Shown one piece after another: positions 36,601-43,486 of a stretch of 64,000 nucleotides of DNA (position 1 is the stretch's first letter; the number at the start of each line of letters is the position of its first letter). Origin of the DNA: Namhaeicola litoreus (lineage in GTDB: Bacteria > Bacteroidota > Bacteroidia > Flavobacteriales > Flavobacteriaceae); NCBI RefSeq assembly GCF_042679565.1, contig NZ_JBHTMY010000002.1, positions 310,001 through 374,000 on the forward strand. The letters are read 5' to 3'. The notes under the pieces were generated by a model that saw only the letters and a list, made by a program, of their open reading frames with translations, did no database searches and was not told the DNA's origin. The position numbers and the translations under genes are program-made.

Positions 36601-37011
36601 TTTAATGCGCAAATGGAGAGTAATTTTGACGCAGATCTACCCAAAATGGAAGTGGTGCCACAGGAGTTTGGAAGAGTCTTATTGAACCTCATGACGAATG
36701 CTTTCTATGCCGTGAATGAAAGAAATAAAAAAGAAGAAGCAACTTACAAACCTACCGTTACGGTAAGCACAAAAAAAGAGGGTAGCAAAATTTTGATCAG
36801 TGTCAAAGACAACGGTGTTGGAATTCCAGATCATATTAAAGAAAAAATATTTCAACCTTTTTTTACAACCAAACCCACAGGCTCCGGAACAGGACTCGGA
36901 CTTTCACTTTCCTACGACATCGTCAAAGCCCATGGAGGAGAGATCAAACTGAAATCAACACAAGACTTGGGTACAGAGTTTATTATTGAATTACCCCTAA
37001 ACAAAGCATAA
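33661..37011 (+). CDS. Membrane histidine kinase with two-component propeller and Y_Y_Y sensor
   Basis: 1116 residues: signal peptide (about 8-23), Reg_prop propeller repeats (WIGTPNGLSRYDGY, WIGTGMGLYYF, WIGTANKGL) filling about 30-680, Y_Y_Y domain (about 710-790), one membrane segment (about 798-820, after WWKTWWAYSLY), a coiled coil, HisKA with His876 in HEIQNPLNFVNNF, and HATPase ending in GTGLGLSLSYDIVKAHGG. Unlike the HTCS at 15147 it lacks receiver and DNA-binding domains. The kinase core is nearly the same as those of the genes at 39692, 40742 and 43487. It begins 13 bases after the second giant kinase, and a FIST gene starts 1 base after its stop. Confidence 0.94.
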   Translation: MKNNMPPLKKLLLTLFSVLTLNTWAQLNLDNLQQFSEKNGLSSETVNRVLVDKKGYIWIGTPNGLSRYDGYEFKQFFSNPTDSTAIQGMLIYAMMEDEQGNIWAGTNPSFLEMYDPKKNTFKSYDYSSIIDPLFGKNPLYGYTLFSVRENANHRIYFIVTSYEEESWLLYLDPKDNVIKIYNGPDEKAFRGAYRLIKGSSGEIWVLSNSGMFFIDKNNQLKPYHTLDNLMYKKGKYPTDMAFTSDQHMLVITDDFSLIDLNLDTDQTQTWEADYLKKQGVSGTSFNHIVLDQSENIWIGTGMGLYYFDRKNHDFEAFTEGQNKDFEHIPITSLAIDHFGNLWIGTANKGLLYYEEKPNFISYRSNNNEENSLGGWVGQIFEASDRKIWLRNNNGINILDIPQKKMQLLQSKSLPPYFNIATIWENDRSVFMSMFEQSVYRFSLQDQSISKAEFPGFPEKLTIRSFHKDVFGNEWYGTDRGLYCKKNNTQSYKNYDLLHLPGADMRSNNINSIFESVKYGLWLLTDNGFYLYRYDNDSIERHGFDPKLGDTFITQDMSSFYEDPNGNIWLGLWQGGLANFNPETKTIKNYTADDGLPSMSIQGILGDEKNGTLWLSSFNGLTRFDPSVEKFNNFSVMDGIQGSQFSDGACLQTSDGLLIFGGSNGITILDPDEIKTNYAAPKVFLTDLKLFNRSVIPGENSVLKKPIDETDEVILNHNQNDLSLEFVALHFSNPLKNEYAYTLENYDDTWRNVGSQNQAFYPNLSPGKYLFKVKAANDKGVWSDESSSLQITIKPPWWKTWWAYSLYALGFLLMGILLHRFFKARTIRIEREKSKDRELKQAKEIEKAYTQLKTTQTQLIQSEKMASLGELTAGIAHEIQNPLNFVNNFAEVSTELIEEVEEEIKKKPEERDEGLVTHNMVDLKENLKKINHHGKRAGEIVKGMLQHSRAGSGQKEWTDLNTLADEYFRLAYHGLRAKDKSFNAQMESNFDADLPKMEVVPQEFGRVLLNLMTNAFYAVNERNKKEEATYKPTVTVSTKKEGSKILISVKDNGVGIPDHIKEKIFQPFFTTKPTGSGTGLGLSLSYDIVKAHGGEIKLKSTQDLGTEFIIELPLNKA

Positions 37012-37012
37012 G

Positions 37013-38170
37013 ATGAAAGCAAAATCAATCTACGGTAAAGACCCGGAACAGATACACAAAGCGCTAAAAAACAGCATGAATGATGGCTTTAAACCAACCT
37101 TGGCCATTGCCTTTATATCGATCAAACAAGACAGGAAAGGGATTTGCGATGTACTCAAAAAAGATAACATCGATGTATTTGGCGCTACATCCTGTGGAGA
37201 ATTTACTGAATCACACCAAAGTGAAGGCGAATCTGCTATTATGCTTTTAGACATTGATCCGACATATTTTACTATTCTGATTGAAGATTTAAAAGGTAAA
37301 GAACTAGAAGACATCTCTAAGAACCTCGCGAGAAACGCCTTAAAAAAATTCAAAAACCCAGGCTTTATTTTATGCACAAATGGGATGTCTGTAGATAATA
37401 TCATCTTGGATGGCAATTTAATCATCCGTTCTATAGAGAAAGTGATAGGGCCTGACGTCAATATTACAGGGGGTATGGCGGGAGATGATTGGATGTTAAA
37501 AAGCTCCTACATTTTTACCCATGACTTTGAAACAAATCTTGGAATTGCAGCGCTTGTTTTTGATCAGGAAAAAGTGAGTTTGCAGGGGATGGCCATTTCG
37601 GGTTGGAAACCCATCGGTATATCTAGGACAATTACAAAATGTGAAGGAACCTATTTGCATACAATTGATGACAAACCGGCATTAGACATGTACCTCAAGT
37701 ACCTTGGAGCAAGTTATGAGGATAACCAAGATAAATACCACTTATTTGAAAATGTAGCCCAACACTACCCTTTTTTAGTAGAGCGAGAATCAGGAGCTTC
37801 TATGATGGCAACACCCATGATGGTAGACAAAGAAAGTAAAGCCCTGATTTGCGATGTTTCATTGCGTGAGGGTTCTAAGTTGAGTTTTACCATGCCACCA
37901 GACTTCGACTTTGTTGAAGAAGTATTAGATAAGGCCAGAAAGTTAAAAGATCGATCCAATTCATCAGCCGAAGCTATGCTGGTTTTTTCTTGTGCAGGCA
38001 GAGTAACCGTATTAGGGCCTCTGGCAAATATGGAGAACCAAGGCTTAGCAGAGGTTTGGCAAACACCCATGATAGGATTTTATACCTATGGTGAATTTGG
38101 AAGAGCACTTAACGAACCCCCGGAATTTCATTCTACAACCAATAGTTGGGTTGTGATTAAAGAAAAATAA
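37013..38170 (+). CDS. FIST domain sensory protein (first of a pair)
   Basis: A 385-residue cytoplasmic protein with a FIST N-terminal domain (about 15-220: GATSCGEF, GGMAGDDW, ALVF) and FIST C-terminal domain (about 225-365: SLREGSKLSFTMPP, AMLVFSCAGRVTVLG, GFYTYGEFG). FIST domains are proposed sensors of small ligands such as amino acids, usually found with kinases or cyclases. Here the protein has no output domain of its own and its gene is one base from a kinase gene, so it likely acts as a separate input subunit. The ending GFYTYGEFG is the usual FIST_C signature. Confidence 0.93.
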   Translation: MKAKSIYGKDPEQIHKALKNSMNDGFKPTLAIAFISIKQDRKGICDVLKKDNIDVFGATSCGEFTESHQSEGESAIMLLDIDPTYFTILIEDLKGKELEDISKNLARNALKKFKNPGFILCTNGMSVDNIILDGNLIIRSIEKVIGPDVNITGGMAGDDWMLKSSYIFTHDFETNLGIAALVFDQEKVSLQGMAISGWKPIGISRTITKCEGTYLHTIDDKPALDMYLKYLGASYEDNQDKYHLFENVAQHYPFLVERESGASMMATPMMVDKESKALICDVSLREGSKLSFTMPPDFDFVEEVLDKARKLKDRSNSSAEAMLVFSCAGRVTVLGPLANMENQGLAEVWQTPMIGFYTYGEFGRALNEPPEFHSTTNSWVVIKEK

Positions 38171-38188
38171 ATAAACTATATTCATAGC

Positions 38189-39328
38189 ATGAAAGCTAAA
38201 TCAATTAAAGGAAAAACAACCGAAGAAATTAATACTGCTTTACTAAAGAGCATGGAAGATGGGTTTCGACCCACACTTGCCCTTTGCTTTATCTCAAAAA
38301 ATCAAGATAGAAAGGCCATCAGTGCGCTCTTGGATGCTGAGAGTATCTCTATCTTTGGTTGCACAACCAACGGAGAATTTATCGATGAACAAACAGAAAA
38401 GGGTTCTGCTGCGATTTTATTACTCGAAATGGATAATGATTATTTCACGGTTTACTTTGAAGAATACCCTGACAAAAATTATAGAGAAATTGCCCAGGAT
38501 ATTGCCAAAAGAGCAGCTAAAAAATTCTCAAAACCGGCTTTCCTCTTAGGGCTTAGCGATGCCTCTGTTGACGGTGAAGAAATTTTGTTCGGACTAGAAG
38601 ATGTCGTTGGCGCCGAAGTAAATGCCTTTGGTGGAGGTGCCGGAGATGATTATTCCTTTACAGAAACCCTCGTTTTTACCAATAACCGAGAAAGTAAAGC
38701 CGGAATCGTTTGTATCGCAATCGACGAAGAGAAGGTCAAAATAAAAGGAATTGCAACCTGCGGATGGAAAGCGGTGGGTACCGAAAAAATTGTTACCAAA
38801 AGCGAAGGGAATCATGTGTACACAGTAGATAATATTCCCGCACTGGATATTACAGTGAAGTACGGCGGACTTGAAAATATAACCCCTGATAACAAAAACG
38901 CTTTAATTGAAATAGCTGCCAATTTCCCTTTGCAACTCCAAAGAGAAAAAGGTGATCCGGTCATGCGCCCGGGATTGGTTGTAGACTGGTCTGACAGATC
39001 ATTTTACACAAGCGGGAAAGTTCCTCAAGGTTCAAGAGTACGCTTTTCTTTGCCTCCTGATTTTGATGTGATGGAAAAAGTAGTGCAAGGTGTTCAGCAT
39101 TTAAAAGCTACAGAAATGCCAGAGGCAGATGCTTTGGTGGTATTTAGTTGTGCAGGTAGAATCTTGTCCCTAGGCCCATTGATGCCCCTAGAATTAGAGG
39201 GAATCAAAAATGTTTGGAATGTGCCCATGGCGGGCATGTTTTCCAATGCAGAATTAGGTAGAGCCACCGGAGGAAACCTTGAAATGCACAACTTAACCAC
39301 TTGTTGTATAGCCTTAAAAGAAAAATAA
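38189..39328 (+). CDS. FIST domain sensory protein (second of a pair)
   Basis: 379 residues, a tandem paralogue of the preceding gene: both begin MKAKSI.GK, and share FGCTTNGEF/FGATSCGEF, GGGAGDDY/GGMAGDDW and LVVFSCAGR. Domain order is FIST_N (about 15-215) then FIST_C (about 220-355). It ends without the GEFG form, having SNAELGRATGG instead of TYGEFGRALNE. No signal peptide. Likely a duplicated sensor with altered ligand preference. Eighteen bases separate the two genes. Confidence 0.92.
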   Translation: MKAKSIKGKTTEEINTALLKSMEDGFRPTLALCFISKNQDRKAISALLDAESISIFGCTTNGEFIDEQTEKGSAAILLLEMDNDYFTVYFEEYPDKNYREIAQDIAKRAAKKFSKPAFLLGLSDASVDGEEILFGLEDVVGAEVNAFGGGAGDDYSFTETLVFTNNRESKAGIVCIAIDEEKVKIKGIATCGWKAVGTEKIVTKSEGNHVYTVDNIPALDITVKYGGLENITPDNKNALIEIAANFPLQLQREKGDPVMRPGLVVDWSDRSFYTSGKVPQGSRVRFSLPPDFDVMEKVVQGVQHLKATEMPEADALVVFSCAGRILSLGPLMPLELEGIKNVWNVPMAGMFSNAELGRATGGNLEMHNLTTCCIALKEK

Positions 39329-39348
39329 ACTATTCTAACTCCAAAACG

Positions 39349-39672
39349 ATGAAAACCAATTTAATAAAAGTTAGCGTGTTTTATCCTAATACAGAAGGTA
39401 AAAGATTTGATATGGATTATTACCTCAATAAACACTCGGTACTCGTTTCTAAAACACTCGGCAAAGCACTAATTGATGTAAGTTATGACAAAGGTATAGG
39501 GGGAGGTGCGCCAGGCGCTTCTGCCCCATTTGTGGCCATTGCCAATCTCTATTTTAACTCAATGGAAGACTTTGGCGCCTCTTTCGGACCATCTGTACCC
39601 GTGTTTATGGCCGACATGCCCAATTATACAGATATTGAACCTGTTGTCCAAGTGAGCGAAGTAGCTGGCTGA
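39349..39672 (+). CDS. EthD family protein
   Basis: A 107-residue small cytoplasmic protein with the EthD pattern: an N-terminal strand (IKVSVFYPNTEG), then F..DYYLNKHS and a C-terminal strand region ending in PVVQVSEV. EthD-like proteins are dimeric ferredoxin-like folds often of unknown role, first linked to ether-degrading cytochrome P450 clusters. It sits between the FIST pair and a small kinase with about 20-base gaps, so it belongs to the same operon. ATG 39349 is chosen; an in-frame upstream TTG would overlap the FIST gene. A ligand-binding or ligand-modifying role in signalling is only inferred. Confidence 0.85.
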   Translation: MKTNLIKVSVFYPNTEGKRFDMDYYLNKHSVLVSKTLGKALIDVSYDKGIGGGAPGASAPFVAIANLYFNSMEDFGASFGPSVPVFMADMPNYTDIEPVVQVSEVAG

Positions 39673-39691
39673 TCTAAACGAATATCTCAAA

Positions 39692-40738
39692 ATGAACCAA
39701 CACCTTCAAACAATTACCAAATTTATTGAACAGCAGGAAGACATGCCTGATGAACAAAGATCCCTTCTTTTAAAAGCTGTCAAAGATGCGGACTACGCCC
39801 TGACCATCGCTGAGTTTAAGTTGGAAAGAACTGAAAAAGTAAAACGTACCACGGCTATTTTACTGGAAGAAACCATAGAAGAATTAGAACAAAAAAGAAA
39901 AGCCATTGAACAGACCAATGAAGCATTAAATAAATCATTAGAAGAACTCAAAGCCACGCAGACCCAATTGATTCAGTCTGAAAAAATGGCTAGTTTAGGA
40001 GAGTTAACTGCCGGGATAGCCCATGAAATTCAAAACCCACTCAATTTTGTAAACAACTTTGCCGAAGTGAGTACTGAATTAATCGATGAGATCGAAGAGG
40101 AAAGACATAAGAAAAAAGAAGAAAAAGATGAAGAATTGGTTGCTGAAATTCTTGCTGATCTGAAAGAAAACCTTCTAAAAATAAATCACCACGGCAAACG
40201 CGCCGATGCCATTGTAAAAGGAATGTTAGAACATAGTAGAACAAATACAGGTGAAAAAACACTGACAGATATCAATGCTCTTGCGGAGGAATTTTTAAAA
40301 CTTTCCTACCATGGTCTCCGAGCCAAAGACAAATCTTTTAATGCAGCTTTTGAAATGGAATTAGACCCAAACCTGCCAAAAATAAATGTGGTTGCACCTG
40401 ATATCGGAAGGGTGCTGCTCAACCTCATCAACAATGCATTCTACGCTGTCAATGAAAGAGGAAAAACGGAAGAGGGATATAAACCTTTGGTCATATTAAA
40501 GACAAAACAAGTTGGAAATAAACTCGACATTAAAGTAGCTGATAATGGAACTGGCATTTCCCAAAACAATATAGATAAGATATTTCAACCATTTTTTACC
40601 ACCAAACCAACCGGCTCTGGAACCGGTTTAGGCTTGAGCCTGAGTTATGATATCGTAAAAGCCCATGGAGGTGAATTTAAAGTTCAATCAAAAGAAAATA
40701 TAGGTTCTACTTTTACCATTATCCTCCCTAAAAAATAG
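39692..40738 (+). CDS. Small soluble histidine kinase
   Basis: 348 residues with no membrane segment. Residues 1-90 are helical/coiled coil without a recognised sensor domain; HisKA carries His111 in HEIQNPLNFVNNF; HATPase ends in GTGLGLSLSYDIVKAHGG. With no sensor domain of its own it probably depends on partner proteins for input, the FIST and EthD proteins encoded just upstream being the obvious candidates. The kinase core closely matches that of the propeller kinase at 33661. No receiver. The next kinase gene starts 3 bases after its stop. Confidence 0.93.
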   Translation: MNQHLQTITKFIEQQEDMPDEQRSLLLKAVKDADYALTIAEFKLERTEKVKRTTAILLEETIEELEQKRKAIEQTNEALNKSLEELKATQTQLIQSEKMASLGELTAGIAHEIQNPLNFVNNFAEVSTELIDEIEEERHKKKEEKDEELVAEILADLKENLLKINHHGKRADAIVKGMLEHSRTNTGEKTLTDINALAEEFLKLSYHGLRAKDKSFNAAFEMELDPNLPKINVVAPDIGRVLLNLINNAFYAVNERGKTEEGYKPLVILKTKQVGNKLDIKVADNGTGISQNNIDKIFQPFFTTKPTGSGTGLGLSLSYDIVKAHGGEFKVQSKENIGSTFTIILPKK

Positions 40739-40741
40739 TGA

Positions 40742-42070
40742 ATGGAAGCAATAAAAGATATTGAATTAGACAAGTGCCATATTAATTTTTTAAACATTTG
40801 CTTTTCAGATTTCCCAATAAAAAAGGTAAATGAAGAGGTCAGCGCTAAAATTACGGGATACGGAACCAATATTAATGAGAAGATACGCTCTTTTTCCGAT
40901 TTTGTAGAACTTCTAGACATGCAAAGACAAGAGTCTGAGGGTTTGGAAATGAAATTTGACTATGATTTTATTTCCAAAACCGTTCTTGCCGAAGGCAAAG
41001 CAGCCGTTTTTGTAGATGAAGCGATCCTAACCATGAAAATAGAGGGGAATGAGCTTAAGCTCTTCTTAAGAATCAGCTCAGTGTATGAATTTTGCGAAGA
41101 CAATTGGAAGGCCGTCCATTTTCACGGATCTTTACCTCAAGGAACAGAGGGACATCAGGATACCTGGACGGTAAATGAGTGGAAAAATAAAAATGCAGAA
41201 CTGGAAAAGATCATTTTGGAAAAGACAAATGATCTGCAAAAATCTTTGGAAGATCTCAAAGCTACGCAAGCCCAGCTCATCCATTCAGAAAAAATGGCTA
41301 GTCTTGGTGAGCTCACCGCCGGTATCGCCCACGAGATTCAAAATCCACTCAATTTCGTAAATAATTTTGCAGAGGTGAGCAATGAGTTGATCGAAGAATT
41401 GGAAGAAGAAAGAAGCAAGGAAAATGAAACAAAAGATGAAGAATTGGTGTCTGAAATTTTGAATGATCTCAAGGAAAACTTAAAGAAGATCAATCACCAT
41501 GGAAAAAGGGCAGATACCATTGTGAAAGGAATGTTGCAACACTCTCGTAAAGATGCAGGGCAAAAAGAATTGACCAATATCAATGTGCTGGCTGATGAAT
41601 TTTTGCGATTAACTTATCACGGATTGAGAGCTAAAGACAAGAGTTTTAATGCTTCCCTGGAAACAGATTACGATAAACGGATCGGCAAATTAGAACTCGT
41701 TCAGCAGGATATAGGTAGAGTGCTGCTCAATCTTATTTCCAATGCATTTTATGCCGTTCAGGAAAAGTCAAAAACAGCAGACAAAAACTACCAACCTACA
41801 GTGGGTATCGTGACAAAAAAATTAAAGGATTCGGTAGAAATTATAATTTCAGACAATGGAAGTGGAATTCCTGAAGCGATAAAAGAAAAGATTTTTCAAC
41901 CTTTTTTCACGACTAAACCAACAGGTTCAGGAACGGGATTAGGTTTGAGTTTGAGTTATGATATCGCCAAAGCCCACCAGGGGGAATTGAGAGTTAAAAG
42001 CGAAGAGGGTGAAGGTAGTAGCTTTATTCTTTCGTTACCAAATCATTCAGTAAATATCGGTAATATATAA
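40742..42070 (+). CDS. Soluble histidine kinase with N-terminal NTF2-like domain
   Basis: 442 residues, cytoplasmic. Residues about 1-135 are an NTF2/SnoaL-like domain that aligns with that of the giant kinase at 29478: both run from an ITGYGT/IVGFGT segment to VHFHGS/VHWHSS and an almost invariant DTW. A coiled coil (about 145-180) leads to HisKA (His197 in HEIQNPLNFVNNF) and HATPase ending in GTGLGLSLSYDIAKAHQG, with GG replaced by QG in the last motif. It is in effect the second giant kinase without the five GAF-like modules. Last gene of the tight run; a 112-base gap separates it from the cyclase gene. Confidence 0.92.
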   Translation: MEAIKDIELDKCHINFLNICFSDFPIKKVNEEVSAKITGYGTNINEKIRSFSDFVELLDMQRQESEGLEMKFDYDFISKTVLAEGKAAVFVDEAILTMKIEGNELKLFLRISSVYEFCEDNWKAVHFHGSLPQGTEGHQDTWTVNEWKNKNAELEKIILEKTNDLQKSLEDLKATQAQLIHSEKMASLGELTAGIAHEIQNPLNFVNNFAEVSNELIEELEEERSKENETKDEELVSEILNDLKENLKKINHHGKRADTIVKGMLQHSRKDAGQKELTNINVLADEFLRLTYHGLRAKDKSFNASLETDYDKRIGKLELVQQDIGRVLLNLISNAFYAVQEKSKTADKNYQPTVGIVTKKLKDSVEIIISDNGSGIPEAIKEKIFQPFFTTKPTGSGTGLGLSLSYDIAKAHQGELRVKSEEGEGSSFILSLPNHSVNIGNI

Positions 42071-42182
42071 CTACAGAAAGATATGAGCCTTTTTTCAAAA
42101 GAAATGCGTATTTTGAGGAGGGTTTCTATGCTTCTGGTTTTACACTAAAGGACTCGTAGAGATACTAATAAAACATTAAATC

Positions 42183-43223
42183 ATGGCAAAAATATTGGTG
42201 GTTGACGATGAAACGGATCTTGAAGTACTCATTAAACAAAAGTTCCGTAAAGAAATAAGGCAAAAAGAATATGAATTTCTCTTTGCAATTAATGGAAGGG
42301 ATGCCTTGGAAAAAATACAGGCAGACCCGGAGGTTGATGTTGTACTCAGCGACATCAATATGCCTGAAATGGATGGGTTGACTTTGTTGTCCAAGTTAAA
42401 CGAACTTAGTCCACTGATCAAATCGGTTATTGTTTCTGCTTATGGCGACATGGAAAATATCCGGACGGCCATGAACCGGGGCGCTTTTGATTTTATTACG
42501 AAACCGATCAATTTTGAGGATCTAACCCTTACCATGGAAAAGACCCTCAAACACGCCAAACACCTCAAAGATACACTCAAAGCCATCAGAGAAAACAACA
42601 TTCTCAAAATGTATGTAGATGAAAATGTACTGAACTTCATGGGAAGTAAAGAATATGAATCTACCATGACCGATAATGAGACCATTGAAGCTACAGTGCT
42701 TTTTGTAGATATTTGCGGTTTTACAGCCATCAGTGAAAATACCAGTGCCGATTCTGTGGTAAAATTGATCAATGCCTATTTTGATGAAATGGTTAAAGAA
42801 ATCATCGCCCAGGAAGGACATATCGATAAGTTTATGGGTGATGCCATCATGGCTGTTTTTAGAGGTGAATACCATTTAGACAGAGCCATTGATGCCGCAT
42901 TGGCTCTACGTAATAAAATAGAGAGCCTACCTCCCTTTGGAGAAGATCAGCAATTCAAACCTAAAGTATCCATCGGCATCAAAAGTGGAGAAATGATCTC
43001 CGGAAACATTGGCTCCACCAGTTTAAAAAGATTGGATTATACTGTAATTGGAGATACTGTAAACACAGCTGCCAGATTACAGGATGCTGCACAGGAAAAT
43101 CAAATTATTATTTGTGAAAGTTGCTATCAGCAAGTAAAGGAATCTTTTCGCTGTGAAAAAGTGGGAGAAATAACTGTAAAAAATAAAGCGAATCCAATTA
43201 CAATTTATGAGGTCTTAGAATAA
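42183..43223 (+). CDS. Response regulator with class III adenylate cyclase output
   Basis: 346 residues. The N-terminal receiver (1-120) has acid pocket Asp8/Asp9, phospho-acceptor Asp57 (LSDINMPEMDG), Ser85 and Lys107. A helical linker leads to a class III nucleotide cyclase domain (about 165-346). Metal-binding Asp176 (FVDICGFT) and Asp220 (DKFMGDAIMA), base-recognising Lys216 and Thr287 (DYTVIGD), and transition-state Asn294 and Arg298 (TVNTAARL) are all present. Lys plus Thr is the adenylyl-cyclase pattern, so cAMP is the likely product, made by a homodimer. It follows the eight-gene run and is the nearest output protein for its kinases. Confidence 0.95.
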   Translation: MAKILVVDDETDLEVLIKQKFRKEIRQKEYEFLFAINGRDALEKIQADPEVDVVLSDINMPEMDGLTLLSKLNELSPLIKSVIVSAYGDMENIRTAMNRGAFDFITKPINFEDLTLTMEKTLKHAKHLKDTLKAIRENNILKMYVDENVLNFMGSKEYESTMTDNETIEATVLFVDICGFTAISENTSADSVVKLINAYFDEMVKEIIAQEGHIDKFMGDAIMAVFRGEYHLDRAIDAALALRNKIESLPPFGEDQQFKPKVSIGIKSGEMISGNIGSTSLKRLDYTVIGDTVNTAARLQDAAQENQIIICESCYQQVKESFRCEKVGEITVKNKANPITIYEVLE

Positions 43224-43447
43224 ACGCAGCACGACTGAATTAAAATCATTTTTATACTGTATTTATGATTAAATAAATAATATTTTATTCAATAAGTCTA
43301 TCAAATTCAAAGGTTTAGAATATTTTATTATATTTACCTAAGACTGTTTATCAAATAGATAACAATAGTGAAATAAAAATCGTTTTTCTCAAAAAGAAGA
43401 AGAATCTAGAAGAGGCAAGAGAGATGAACAACTAACCAATAATACCT

Positions 43448-43470
43448 AAAGATTAAAAAATTTAATCTTT
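43448..43470. promoter_or_regulatory. Perfect 10-bp inverted repeat just upstream of the 43487 kinase gene
   Basis: AAAGATTAAA (43448-43457) and TTTAATCTTT (43461-43470) flank AAA, ending 16 bases before the ATG. All-AT apart from two G/C pairs, so it would be a weak hairpin; it may be an operator or a leader structure over the ribosome-binding region. The 263-base gap before the gene shows nothing else. Confidence 0.4.
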
Positions 43471-43486
43471 AAAACTGCTCAAGCCT

